DNA of 64,000 bases from Nocardiopsis coralli (GTDB lineage: Bacteria > Actinomycetota > Actinomycetes > Streptosporangiales > Streptosporangiaceae). Position 1 is the first letter of the stretch. Every line of letters starts with the position of its first letter. The notes beneath the pieces were generated by a model. It was not told the DNA's origin. It did not search any database and was given only the letters and a program-made list of their open reading frames with translations. Shown piece by piece: positions 31,185-41,137 of this stretch. The position numbers and the translations under genes were made by a program. The stretch is taken from NCBI RefSeq assembly GCF_014892575.1, contig NZ_JADBGI010000012.1, positions 62,001 through 126,000 on the forward strand. The letters run 5' to 3'.

Positions 31185-33026
31185 TTGCCACCTGACCAGC
31201 CCGCCGAGGAACCCGCGGACCACGAAGGTCCCGGTTCCGCCCCCGGACCGGCGTCCGCCCCGGGCTCCGGACCCACGACCGGCTCGGCACCCGCCCCGAC
31301 GCCCACCGCCTCCCGCGCACGGATCGCAGCCTGGTGGATCCTCCGCATCGCCGCGCCCCTCGGGGTCCTGTGGGTCCTCTGGCGTCTACTCCCGCCGGCC
31401 GTCACGATCCCCGCGGCGCTCGTCCTCCTCCTGGCCTCGGCCGCCCTCCTCGCCCCCGGCGACCTGCCGAAACGACCCGTGGCAGCACCTGGAGCGCTCG
31501 TCGTGGCCTGGGACCTCGTCCTGCTCGCCACCGTCACGGCCCTGTGGGCCGTCCAGGCCCATCCCCACGGCCTCGCCCTCACCGCGGTCGTGCCGGTCCT
31601 GCTCGGCCTGGGCGTGCGCCTGCGCACCTGGTCGGCGCTCACAGCGCCACCGGCCCACCCCCTGGAACCCCGCGTCCCCCCAGCCGCCGGCGTCCTCGCC
31701 CTCGCCGCCGTGCTCGCCCTCGCACTCCTCAGTCCCCTGTACCGCGACGGGCCCGCACACGCCCTGGAGTGCTCAGGGCTGGCCTCCGCGCCCGGGGGCG
31801 GCCAGGTCTGGGACGACGCCGAGGTCCTGGAGGGCGCGCCACCGCCGGACCACCCCGCGCTCGGCGAAGCGCTCTGGCGTTCCGACCGGCAGGAGACCCT
31901 CACCGGCGGCCACGGCGGCACCGTCACCATGATCCGGTCCTCGTCCGACGAGGAGGGGCTCGCCGTCCGCGCCGCCGACGACGGCCGGGTCCTGTGGCAC
32001 GTCGACGCCGACCGGATCGCCTCCGACACGTCCCGGGCCCAGGTCCGCACCGACCGGGTCCACCAGGTCGGCGGCACCGTGGTCGCCGGCTTCCATGGGA
32101 TCGGGGAGACGGCGATGGGCGAGCCGGAGACCCGCACCGTCGGCTACGACGCCGCGACCGGCCGGATGCAATGGTGCGCGTCCGGCCTGTGGGAGCTCAC
32201 CACCGACGTCGAGGAGACCGAGCGCTTCGCCGCACGCAGGGACGGTCCGCACTCCTCCTGGTCCCTGTACGAGGCCGCCGACGGCTCCGAGGTCGCCCGC
32301 ATCTCCGCCGACGGCGACACCGACCAGCCCGACCACGACAACCTGGGGAGCCGCGCGCACATGTCCGGCGGCCGGGTCACGGTCCACACGGTGCAGGGGT
32401 TCACCACCTACGACCTCGCCACCGCCGAACCCGTCACCGCCGCGGTCAACCTCACGGACCGCTTCGACCTCCGTCCGGTCCAGGACGTCACCCACGTCGA
32501 CGACGTCACCGTGGCCTCGTTCGCGGAGTCCGACGACCACGACGGCCCCGAACGCGGCCACGAACGCCATGGCGTCGCCGCCTACGGCCCCGGCGGCGAG
32601 TACCTGTGGGACAGCTTCGGCACCGGCCCCTTGGAGGAGGGCGAACCCCTGGTCGGCAGCGGGTTCGGGGCGTGCGACGAGCCGGAAGGGGAGCCGCGCC
32701 ACCTCGGTTTCGACGGGCACTTCCTCGCCCTGGACGCCCCGGACAACGACCGGAGGGTCGCCGGGGTCCGCGCCACCGACGGCACCGTCACGTGGTTGAG
32801 CGGGGACCAGCACGCGTTCGCCCACTGCTCCTGGGAGCAGCGCGTGATCGACGGGAACCTGGTCACCGACACCGGGGACACCGTCGGCGCCGACGGGCCG
32901 GTCACCGGTCCCCTGGGCCACCCGGACTCCGCCCAGGACCACATCACGGTGCTCATGTTCGCCGGGAACGGCACCGCCACCGGCCACCCGCCCACCTCGC
33001 CCGTGGTCTTCCACGCGCTCCCCTGA
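31185..33026 (+). CDS. Membrane protein with PQQ-like beta-propeller domain
   Basis: 613 residues; TTG start with CAGGAAG upstream. A Pro/Ala-rich cytoplasmic N-terminus (1-44) leads to about five or six membrane helices (about 46-190) and then a 420-residue external domain. Spaced motifs such as AADDGRVLWHVDADR, GYDAATGRMQW and RATDGTVTWLSGD have the D-x-x-(T/D)-G-x-x-x-W pattern of PQQ-like propeller blades. Cys residues in ALECSG, QWCASG, FGACDEP and HCSW could pair. No enzyme motif is visible. Similar actinomycete proteins are annotated only as PQQ-binding-like. It may sense or scaffold at the envelope. Confidence 0.65.
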   Translation: MPPDQPAEEPADHEGPGSAPGPASAPGSGPTTGSAPAPTPTASRARIAAWWILRIAAPLGVLWVLWRLLPPAVTIPAALVLLLASAALLAPGDLPKRPVAAPGALVVAWDLVLLATVTALWAVQAHPHGLALTAVVPVLLGLGVRLRTWSALTAPPAHPLEPRVPPAAGVLALAAVLALALLSPLYRDGPAHALECSGLASAPGGGQVWDDAEVLEGAPPPDHPALGEALWRSDRQETLTGGHGGTVTMIRSSSDEEGLAVRAADDGRVLWHVDADRIASDTSRAQVRTDRVHQVGGTVVAGFHGIGETAMGEPETRTVGYDAATGRMQWCASGLWELTTDVEETERFAARRDGPHSSWSLYEAADGSEVARISADGDTDQPDHDNLGSRAHMSGGRVTVHTVQGFTTYDLATAEPVTAAVNLTDRFDLRPVQDVTHVDDVTVASFAESDDHDGPERGHERHGVAAYGPGGEYLWDSFGTGPLEEGEPLVGSGFGACDEPEGEPRHLGFDGHFLALDAPDNDRRVAGVRATDGTVTWLSGDQHAFAHCSWEQRVIDGNLVTDTGDTVGADGPVTGPLGHPDSAQDHITVLMFAGNGTATGHPPTSPVVFHALP

Positions 33027-33037
33027 CACCGCACACA

Positions 33038-33076
33038 CGACGGCGCCCGGCCGAACGTGTCGACCGGGCGCCGTCG
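33038..33076. terminator. Bidirectional terminator
   Basis: CGACGGCGCCCGG and CCGGGCGCCGTCG form a perfect 13-bp stem around a 13-base loop, between the convergent propeller and etfA genes. Confidence 0.75.
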
Positions 33077-33096
33077 CAGGGATCGGGCCATGCGCA

Positions 33097-34041
33097 TCAC
33101 TTGCGCTTGTTGATCTCCTCGGTGAGCTGCGGGGCGACCGTGTGCAGGTCACCCACGACGCCGAAGTCGGCGAGCTCGAAGATCGGGGCCTCGGGGTCCT
33201 TGTTGACCGCGATGATGTTCTTCGCCGTCTGCATGCCCGCGCGGTGCTGGATCGCACCGGAGATGCCCAGGGCGATGTACAGGTTCGGGCTGACCGTCTT
33301 ACCGGTCTGGCCGACCTGGAACTGGTTCGGGTACCAGCCCGAGTCGACGACGGCGCGGGAGGCACCGACGGCGGCACCGAGGGTGTCGGCCAGCTCCTCC
33401 ACGACGCCGAACTTGCCCTCGCCGACACCGCGGCCACCGGAGACGACGACCGCGGCCTCGGTGAGCTCGGGGCGCTCGCCCTGCTCCTCGACGACGCGCT
33501 CGACGACCTTGGCGCCCTTGGCGGCGTCGGACAGGTCGACCGAGACGGCCTCCTCGGCGGCGGCGCCGGAGGCGGCCTCCGGGACGACCGAGTTCGGGCG
33601 GACCGCGACGACCGGGACACCGGCCTTGACGCGGCCGTGCGTGACGGTGGCGCCACCGAAGATGCTGTGCTCGGTGACGACCTCGGCGGTGACGTCGACG
33701 ACGTCGGTCAGCACACCGGAGCCGAGCTTCACGGCGGTGCGGCCGGCGATCTCCTTGTTCGCGGCGGTCGCCGAGACGAGGACCGCGGCAGCACCCTTGT
33801 CCTGCGCGAGCTTGGCGAGCAGCTCGGCGGTCGGGGCGACGACGTAGTCGTTCAGCTCGGCCGGGGCCGTGTAGACCTTCTCGGCACCGAACTCGGCCAG
33901 CGCGGCCTTGCCGTTCTCTGCACCGTCGCCGACCCAGACCGCGGAGGGCTCGCCGATGCGGCGGGCCGCGGTGAGCAGCTCCGTGGTGACCTTCTTGACC
34001 TCTCCGTCGACGTGGTCGACGAGGACGAGGACCTCAGCCAT
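33097..34041 (-). CDS. etfA: Electron transfer flavoprotein alpha subunit
   Basis: 314 residues. The N-terminal ETF domain is followed by the FAD-binding C-terminal domain with VVSGGRGVGEGKFGVVEELA and the family signature GQTGKTVSPNLYIALGISGA (about 250-269), then HRAGM. With EtfB it accepts electrons from acyl-CoA dehydrogenases and passes them to ETF:quinone oxidoreductase. It lies 36 bases downstream of etfB in a two-gene operon, which is the standard actinobacterial order. Confidence 0.97.
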   Translation of the reverse strand: MAEVLVLVDHVDGEVKKVTTELLTAARRIGEPSAVWVGDGAENGKAALAEFGAEKVYTAPAELNDYVVAPTAELLAKLAQDKGAAAVLVSATAANKEIAGRTAVKLGSGVLTDVVDVTAEVVTEHSIFGGATVTHGRVKAGVPVVAVRPNSVVPEAASGAAAEEAVSVDLSDAAKGAKVVERVVEEQGERPELTEAAVVVSGGRGVGEGKFGVVEELADTLGAAVGASRAVVDSGWYPNQFQVGQTGKTVSPNLYIALGISGAIQHRAGMQTAKNIIAVNKDPEAPIFELADFGVVGDLHTVAPQLTEEINKRK

Positions 34042-34077
34042 AATCCTTGAACCCTTACCTTTCGTCTCTCGCCTGAC

Positions 34078-34857
34078 CTACACGAACTTCTTCTCGGCGA
34101 GGAAGTCGGCGGCCTTGGTGCCGCCGTCGCCCTCGTCCTTGACGATCGTGCCCGCGGCGCGCGGCGGCGCGGCGGCGAAGTCCACGGTCTCGGTGGTGGC
34201 GTTGGCCAGCCCGATCTTGTCGGCCTCGATACCGACGTCCGCGGCGCTCTTCTCGTCCACAGGCTTCTTCTTGGCCTGCATGATGAGCTTGAAGGAGGGG
34301 TAGCGCGGCTCGTTGATCTTCTCCACGACGGAGACGACGGCCGGCAGCTGCGCCTCGACGACGTCGTGGCCGTAGTCGGTCTGACGCTGCACCTTGATGG
34401 CGCTGCCGTCGATGTCGACCTTGCCCGCGAGCGTGAGCTGGGGGACGCCGAGGTACTCGGAGAGCGCGGCACCGACGACGCCGGTGCGGGCGTCGGTGGA
34501 CTCGGAGCCGAGGACGACGACGTCGTACTCGATGCTGCCCAGGGCCTTGGAGATGGCGTAGGCGGTCTGCAGGGCGTCGGAGCCGTGCAGCGCGTCGTCC
34601 TTGAGCCAGACGGCCTTGTCCGCGCCCATGGAGAGGGCCTTGCGGATGGACTCCTTGGCCTTGTCCGGGCCCATCGTCAGCACGGTGACCTCGCCGCCGT
34701 GCTTCTCCTTGAGCAGGAGCGCCTCTTCGACGGCGTACTCGTCCAGCTCGTTGATGACACCGTCGGACGCTGCGCGGTCGAGCGTGTTGTCCTCGGCGTT
34801 CAGCTTCCGCTCGGTCGCCGTGTCCGGGACCTGCTTGACCAATACGACAATATTCAT
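34078..34857 (-). CDS. etfB: Electron transfer flavoprotein beta subunit
   Basis: 259 residues from the ATG at 34857, where the conserved N-terminus MNIVVLVKQVPDT begins; longer in-frame starts to 34956 lack family sequence. GSESTDARTGVVGAALSEYL and the recognition-loop region LPAVVSVVEKINEPRYPS are the typical EtfB blocks that bind AMP and contact partner dehydrogenases. The C-terminus LAEKKFV is normal. It heads the operon with etfA; both serve fatty acid and amino acid oxidation. Confidence 0.97.
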   Translation of the reverse strand: MNIVVLVKQVPDTATERKLNAEDNTLDRAASDGVINELDEYAVEEALLLKEKHGGEVTVLTMGPDKAKESIRKALSMGADKAVWLKDDALHGSDALQTAYAISKALGSIEYDVVVLGSESTDARTGVVGAALSEYLGVPQLTLAGKVDIDGSAIKVQRQTDYGHDVVEAQLPAVVSVVEKINEPRYPSFKLIMQAKKKPVDEKSAADVGIEADKIGLANATTETVDFAAAPPRAAGTIVKDEGDGGTKAADFLAEKKFV

Positions 34858-35290
34858 GGCCGGTGGCCGACCTCCCTGCACTCCCATGATCCGCCGTCCG
34901 GCGGACGGGCGCTGGCGCGCCCCGTATGCCAACAATGCCGAATGCCGTTCGGCCATCCGACGGCGGGTCCGGTATTCACGTCAATGCCGGTCCCGCGGTG
35001 TGCTCTACCCAGATGTTACTGGCTAGTAGCCAGGAGGCCAAGCCATGGCCCCCGCTCGTACTTAGGAAACCCTAACCAGGGTGGCTCCACAGGATGCCAG
35101 AGTGCCGGCGCCGCCCGGACGTCCAGCCCCCTGGAACCGGGATCCACCCGGCCCCGCTGCGTCCACACTAGGGGCTCTCGTTCCGGCCGCATCGGTGCAT
35201 CGACCTGCCGCGATCCCGCCGATCGCCCCCGTGCACGACGAAGGCCCGGCCGGACACGTGGTCCGACCGGGCCGCACACCCTCGTCCGGG
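34858..35290. other. Promoter region of etfBA and 3' region of the kinase gene
   Basis: This 433-base gap holds no convincing gene. It contains CTGGCT-AGT-AGCCAG at 35019-35033 and TTAGG-AAAC-CCTAA at 35062-35075, both in a relatively A+T-rich patch upstream of etfB and possible operators. The kinase terminator is listed separately. Confidence 0.4.
35243..35273 (-). terminator. Terminator of the kinase gene
   Basis: GGCCCGGCCGGAC and GTCCGACCGGGCC form a 13-bp stem with one mismatch around ACGTG, 17 bases past the kinase stop codon. Confidence 0.65.
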
Positions 35291-37705
35291 TCAGGAGAAC
35301 CAGTCGGACGGGCCGCCGAAGGGCACCCAGTCGGGCGCCGAACCCAGGCCCATCGACAGGATCAGCATCGTGAGCAGGCAGATGCCCACGACCACCCCGA
35401 TGTACAGGTAGATGCTGTGGAACCGCACCCGCTCCACCAGCCACACGGCCTGGTGCCGGGCCTCGCGGCCGCTCGGCATGATGTAACCGAGCAGCACCAT
35501 GACGAAGATCGCGAAACCGCCGGTGTAGTTCGCGCCCTCACCGCCGGTGTCGACGAAGACCGAGTAGACCATGCCGACGAGGATCCCGCCGATCAGGTAG
35601 ACCGCGCCGAACCCGATCGTGCGCACCAGCATCCGGCCGAGCGCCCACGGGAAGCTCAGCACCACCATCATCGTGTCGGAGTTGCTCGGCCCCCGCCGCT
35701 GCAGGCGCCGCGCGTGCTCGGCCTTGACCGTGTCCAGCGCGGACAGGCCGGCGATGACCAGCACACCCAGCAGCAGACCGAACCACGGGAACCACAGGGC
35801 CACACCCGCGAGCATGAACATGACCGGCACGAGCACCAGCGGGTGCATCCGCCAGGCCTCGTACTCGTCGTCGTCCTCGTCGTCGTAGTACTCGTCGTAC
35901 TCGTCGGCCTCGGTGCCATCACCGCGGAAGTAGTCGCCGAACCGGTCGTTGCTGCCCTTGCGGAAGCGCCCCAGCAGTCCGCTGTTGCCCTCCTGGAAGT
36001 CCTCCTCGTCGAACTCCTGCGTCTGGTGCGGGCGCTCCTGCCCCACCGGGGTGAGGATGTCGCGGAACTCCTCCGGGCGCAGCGTCGAGTTGAAGAACTG
36101 CGTCTGGGGGACGTCGTTGCCCGGCGCCTGCGGCGGTGCCTGGGGCTGCCCCTGCTGCGGGTCGACCATCGTGCCCTGCGGGTCGCCGCCCGTGTCCGGG
36201 ATCTGGCCCGGGTCCACGCGCATGGTGCCCTGCGGGCCGCTCTCCTGCGGGGCCTGCGACGGGTCGATGCGCATCGTGCCCTGCGGGTCCTCCTGCTGGG
36301 CGCCCTGCGGCGAGATGCGCTCGGTGCCCTGGCCGCCGCGCAGGTCGTCGGTGGACTCCGGGTCGGAACCCCATCCGCCCGAGGCGGCCTCGTGCAGGTC
36401 GTCCGTGGATTCCGGGTCCGAGCCCCAGCCCCCGGCGTTCCACCCGCCCTGAGCGGCCTTGTTGAGGTCGTCGGTGGACTCGTCGTCGCCGTTCAGCCCG
36501 CCCGAGGCGGTCTGGTGCGCCTCGCCCGGGGGCTCCTGGGGCACACCCCAACCGCCCGTGGCGGGCCGATGCGACTGCTGCGCGCCGCTGCCCCATCCGG
36601 CGGAGGCGGCGTGCGAGGACTGCGGGGCGGACGGCGACGCCCAGGCGCTGTGGGTCGGGTTGGCGCCGCTGCTGGTGTGCGGCGGGCCCCAGCCCTGGCT
36701 CCCGCCGAGCTGGTTGGCCAGGTAGGCCCCGGCCGCGCCCCCGGCGACCGCACCGCCCGCGGCTGCCGCGGCAGCACCGCCACCACCGCCACCGGAGGCC
36801 GGCGGTTCCTGCTGCTGTCCCTGCACCGTGTGGTTTCCGGTCACGCCGGTGGGGCGGCCCGGGTCCTCGGTCCAGGGCAGGTCGAGGTTGAGCCGGCTCG
36901 TCTCCTCGACCAGCTGGGCCGCGGTCGGCCGGTTGCGCATCTCCCGGGACACGGCACGGGTCACGATCGGACGCAGCGCCTCGTGCATGCCGTCCATATC
37001 GATCTCGCCGTTGAGGATGCGGAAGAAGATGACCTCGAACGAACCCGCGCCGTAGGGCGGGCGCCCGGTCGAGGCGAAGGCCACGGTGCCGCCCCAGGCG
37101 TGAACGTCGGTGGCCGAGCCCAGGTCGGTGCCCTCGATGACCTCCGGCGACAGGTAACTGGGCGTGCCCACGAACGTCCCGGTCTGCGTCAGCTTGGCGC
37201 CGTCGACCGCGTGGGCGATACCGAAGTCGATGACGATCGGCTCGCCGTTGGAGATGATGACGTTGCCCGGCTTGAGGTCGCGGTGGATCACGTCGACGGC
37301 GTGGATGTCCTTGATCGCCCGGGCCATGCCGGTCACGAAGCGGGTCAGCGCACGTCCGCGCAGCGGACCGTGGTCCGTCACCGTCGAGTCCAGGGTCGGA
37401 CCGGGGATGTACTCGGTGACCACCCAGGGGAGCTCGGCCTGGGTGTCCGCGTCGATCACCTCGGCCACGTTCGGGCTGTGCACGCGGCGCATCGTCTCGA
37501 CCTCGCGCGCGAGTCTGGCGCGCGCGATCTGGTCGCCGGCCACCTCGGGCTTGAGGACCTTCACGGCCACGAACTGGTTGGTCCGGGGATCCTCGGCCTG
37601 GTACACCACACCCATACCGCCCGCCCCGATGCGGCGGCGGATGGTGTAGTGGCCGATGCGCTCCGGCAGCTCCTCGCCCGTGGGGAAACCTGCCGACATT
37701 GACAT
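35291..37705 (-). CDS. Ser/Thr protein kinase with phospho-motif linker and C-terminal membrane domain
   Basis: 804 residues. The N-terminal Hanks-type kinase (about 20-275) has GAGGMGVVY, Lys49, HRDLKPGN (Asp143), DFG at 160-162, and activation-loop Thr173/175/177 before GTPSYLSPE. All catalytic residues are present. A 340-residue low-complexity linker contains ESTDDL three times (409, 432, 450) and GT(M/E)R(I/V) three times (460, 476, 493), plus GTMVDP at 511. These fit Thr-x-x-Ile/Val/Leu patterns that FHA domains read after phosphorylation. An acidic patch (600-617, DEYDEYYDDEDDDEY) precedes about five membrane helices (from 621). The kinase is intracellular, but its membrane domain is C-terminal with no PASTA or other known sensor. 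A separate ATG two codons in is also possible. Confidence 0.9.
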   Translation of the reverse strand: MSMSAGFPTGEELPERIGHYTIRRRIGAGGMGVVYQAEDPRTNQFVAVKVLKPEVAGDQIARARLAREVETMRRVHSPNVAEVIDADTQAELPWVVTEYIPGPTLDSTVTDHGPLRGRALTRFVTGMARAIKDIHAVDVIHRDLKPGNVIISNGEPIVIDFGIAHAVDGAKLTQTGTFVGTPSYLSPEVIEGTDLGSATDVHAWGGTVAFASTGRPPYGAGSFEVIFFRILNGEIDMDGMHEALRPIVTRAVSREMRNRPTAAQLVEETSRLNLDLPWTEDPGRPTGVTGNHTVQGQQQEPPASGGGGGGAAAAAAGGAVAGGAAGAYLANQLGGSQGWGPPHTSSGANPTHSAWASPSAPQSSHAASAGWGSGAQQSHRPATGGWGVPQEPPGEAHQTASGGLNGDDESTDDLNKAAQGGWNAGGWGSDPESTDDLHEAASGGWGSDPESTDDLRGGQGTERISPQGAQQEDPQGTMRIDPSQAPQESGPQGTMRVDPGQIPDTGGDPQGTMVDPQQGQPQAPPQAPGNDVPQTQFFNSTLRPEEFRDILTPVGQERPHQTQEFDEEDFQEGNSGLLGRFRKGSNDRFGDYFRGDGTEADEYDEYYDDEDDDEYEAWRMHPLVLVPVMFMLAGVALWFPWFGLLLGVLVIAGLSALDTVKAEHARRLQRRGPSNSDTMMVVLSFPWALGRMLVRTIGFGAVYLIGGILVGMVYSVFVDTGGEGANYTGGFAIFVMVLLGYIMPSGREARHQAVWLVERVRFHSIYLYIGVVVGICLLTMLILSMGLGSAPDWVPFGGPSDWFS

Positions 37706-38013
37706 CGAGAACTCATCCCCTCAAAAGACCGCATACCACCACGTCCAGCTTATCGGCCGGGGGATGGGTCCAACATTGGCTTCGTGTGGCCCGTCTTGTG
37801 CCCGCATGACTCGTTGTGTGCGCCGCCGGGGGTTCGGGGGTCCGGGCGGCCCGTCCGCGTGGGCTGACCACCACGAGTATGACGGAAAAAACGGCGTGGC
37901 GGTTCCCCCCGACGGTACCGCGCGGGCGGCCCCGCGAAGAGACCGGAGGCGGAGGAGGGGGTGCCGTTGTCCGCTTGCGGCCAACGGCACCCCCTCTTAC
38001 GTGCACCTTCGGG
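37706..38013. other. Intergenic region between kinase and enoyl-CoA hydratase
   Basis: 308 bases with no recognisable gene. It should hold the kinase promoter; GAGGGG lies about 11 bases before its ATG. The terminator of the hydratase gene is at 37957-37994. I saw no further dyads. Confidence 0.4.
37957..37994 (-). terminator. Terminator of the enoyl-CoA hydratase gene
   Basis: GGGGGTGCCGTTG and CAACGGCACCCCC form a perfect 13-bp stem around a 12-base loop, 20 bases past the stop codon. Confidence 0.75.
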
Positions 38014-38802
<789 letters not shown>

Positions 38803-38859
38803 TGGTCCTCCACCTGCTTCACTCGATCGTTTCGTTTCCCGGTCTACCTATCACCCGGG

Positions 38860-39633
38860 TCAGGTCCAGAGCAGGACCAGGGTGCCCGCGCTGTGGGAGA
38901 TGGCGTAGGCCGCGGCGAGCAGGGCGGGGGCGGCGGCCACGAGCAGGGTGTCCCCGCGACCCCACCGGCTGACGCGGGCGCGGGTGCGCGGGCCGGTGCC
39001 GAAGGCGCGCGCGTCCATGGCGGTGGCCAGCAGCGTTCCGGTACGGATGGAGCGCACGAGCAGCGAGAACAGGCGGCCGAAGAACAGCGCCACGGCCCGG
39101 ATCGGGTTGCCCCCGGCGGAGATGCCGCGGGCCCGGCGGGCGAGGGTGATGGTCCGCCACTGGTCGGCCAGCAGCGGCACCAGGCGCAGGGCCGCGAGGA
39201 TCCCCATGGCGGGGCGTTCGGGCATCCTGAGGCGCTGCACGAGCCCGTCGGCCAGGTCGGTGGGGTCGCTGCTCACGGCGGCGAGCAGCCCGGGCAGGGC
39301 GATGGCGAGCACACGTACCGCCGCGCCGAGGGCGCCGTCGGCCCCCTGGTCGCCGTAGAGGAGGTTGACCACCAGGGTCGATCCGCCCATGAGCAGGAAC
39401 GGCACCCCGAGCACGAGCAGGGTGTGCCGGTCCACGCCGCTGACCGGGACCACGGCCAGCACCACGGCGAGCACGACCGCGCCGGTGACGGGGTCGGCGG
39501 CCGGGACCAGCCCGAGGGCGAGCACCAGTGCGGCCAGGAGCTTGGCGGCGGGGTTGAAGCGTGTCAGCAGGTGGCGGGCCCCGGCGTCCTCGGGCACGTC
39601 CAGGGTGAGGGTGTCGCCGCGGTGGGCGTTCAC
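38860..39633 (-). CDS. ykoC: ECF transporter T component
   Basis: 257 residues with about five to six membrane helices and the EcfT coupling motifs ARRARGIS and AMDARAFGTG (Ala-Arg-Gly/Ala type), which contact the ATPases. The GTG start overlaps the ATPase stop by four bases. Together with the fused ATPase and the S component it forms a YkoEDC-type energy-coupling factor transporter. The TPP riboswitch upstream indicates the cargo is a thiamine precursor such as hydroxymethylpyrimidine, or thiamine. Confidence 0.9.
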   Translation of the reverse strand: MNAHRGDTLTLDVPEDAGARHLLTRFNPAAKLLAALVLALGLVPAADPVTGAVVLAVVLAVVPVSGVDRHTLLVLGVPFLLMGGSTLVVNLLYGDQGADGALGAAVRVLAIALPGLLAAVSSDPTDLADGLVQRLRMPERPAMGILAALRLVPLLADQWRTITLARRARGISAGGNPIRAVALFFGRLFSLLVRSIRTGTLLATAMDARAFGTGPRTRARVSRWGRGDTLLVAAAPALLAAAYAISHSAGTLVLLWT

Positions 39634-41135
39634 GCGGTCCTCCCCTCGTCCACGCGCACGCCGCCCCCGCCGACCCGGATCCGGGTGTCGGTGAGGTGGC
39701 GTTGCAGGAGCAGGTCGTGGGTGGCCATGACCACCGCGCTGCCTCCGGAGCGCAGGGCGGCGAGCAGGTCGACCAGTTCGCTCCAGGTGCGGGTGTCCTG
39801 GCCGAAGGTGGGTTCGTCCAGGGCCAGCACGGCGGGGGCACGGGACGGCCCGGAACCCAGCGCGGTGGCGACCGACAGCCGCCGCTTCTCCCCTCCGGAG
39901 AGGGTGTAGGGGTGCACGTCGGCGAGGGTGTCCAGGCGCAGGCGTTGCAGGAGCTCGTCGACCCGGGCCTCCGCCTCGGCGGCGGGCAGGCCTGCGCGCA
40001 GCGGTCCGAACCGGAGTTCCTCACGCACACTGGCGGTGACGAACTGGTCCTCGGCGTGCTGGAACACGGTGCCCACGTGGCGGGCCAGACGCTGTGCGGG
40101 CCACCGGGCCAGGGGACGGCGGTCCGCCTCGGCCAGGGCCCCGCGCGGGACGACGGCGCCGCGGTGGGGGCGGTCGAGCCCGGCGAGCAGGGTCAGCAGG
40201 GTGGACTTGCCCGACCCGTTGGCGCCGACCAGGGCGGTGGCGGTGCCCGCGCGGACCTCGGCGTGCACACCCTCGAGCACGGTCCTGCGCCGGCCGCCGC
40301 GGGCGCCGAGCTGCACGGGCGTGCGCGCGCTCAGGCCCTCCGCCGCCAGGACCGGGGCGCCGCCCGGTGCCGGGTCGACGTGCGGCGCGGGTTCGTGCCC
40401 GGGCACCCAGACCCCGCGTTCGGCCAGTTCGGAGCCGTGCCGGGCGAAGACCTCACCGGGCGGTCCGTCGGCGGTGACCCCTCCCCCGGGTTCGAGCACG
40501 ACCACCCGGTCGACCAGGTCGACGACCTCGGCGACACGGTGCTCGACCAGGACCAGGGTCGCCTCGGTCTCGGCGAGCAGGTTCCGCAGGACCCCGCGCA
40601 CGAGGGCGGCGCCGTCCGGGTCGAGGTTGGCCGTCGGTTCGTCCAGGAGCAGGAGCCGGGGCCGCATCGCCAGCGCCCCGGCCACGACGAGGCGCTGTTT
40701 CTCCCCGCCGGAGAGCGCACCGGTGGAGTGCCGGGGGCCGTAGGGGAACCCGACCGCGTCGAGGGCGTGGGCCACGCGCGGCCAGATGCGGGCGGGCTCG
40801 ACGCCGAGGTTCTCCAGCCCGAAGGCCACGTCGTCGCCTGCGCGCGCCATGACCAGCTGGGACTCGGGGTCCTGGCTGACCAGCCCCACGAGCCCGCGGC
40901 CGCGGTCGGCGGGACGGCCGTCGACGAGCAGGGTGCCCTCCTGTTCCCCGCTGATGGCCCCGTCCGGTCCGGTGAGCCCGGCCAGGGAGTGCAGCAGGGT
41001 GGACTTGCCCGCGCCGGACGCCCCGAGCAGCAGGACCCGCTCCCCCGAACGGATGTCCAGGTCCAGACCGCGCAGGGCGTGCGCGCTGCGCCCTGCGTGG
41101 CGCCATCCCCAGCCGGACAGGCGCACGTCGGCCAC
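39630..41135 (-). CDS. ykoD: Fused double ATPase of an ECF transporter
   Basis: 501 residues from the GTG at 41135, two bases after the S-component stop; in-frame codons further upstream are antisense to the S component. Domain 1 has Walker A GASGAGKST (about 36-44), signature LSGGEKQR and Walker B LLLLDEPT. Domain 2 has GANGSGKST, LSGGEKRR and VLALDEPT. Both have H-loop histidines (LVEHR, MATHD), so both sites should hydrolyse ATP. The fused arrangement is characteristic of YkoD. It powers import through the S and T membrane components. Confidence 0.95.
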   Translation of the reverse strand: MADVRLSGWGWRHAGRSAHALRGLDLDIRSGERVLLLGASGAGKSTLLHSLAGLTGPDGAISGEQEGTLLVDGRPADRGRGLVGLVSQDPESQLVMARAGDDVAFGLENLGVEPARIWPRVAHALDAVGFPYGPRHSTGALSGGEKQRLVVAGALAMRPRLLLLDEPTANLDPDGAALVRGVLRNLLAETEATLVLVEHRVAEVVDLVDRVVVLEPGGGVTADGPPGEVFARHGSELAERGVWVPGHEPAPHVDPAPGGAPVLAAEGLSARTPVQLGARGGRRRTVLEGVHAEVRAGTATALVGANGSGKSTLLTLLAGLDRPHRGAVVPRGALAEADRRPLARWPAQRLARHVGTVFQHAEDQFVTASVREELRFGPLRAGLPAAEAEARVDELLQRLRLDTLADVHPYTLSGGEKRRLSVATALGSGPSRAPAVLALDEPTFGQDTRTWSELVDLLAALRSGGSAVVMATHDLLLQRHLTDTRIRVGGGGVRVDEGRTA

Positions 41136-41137
41136 GG

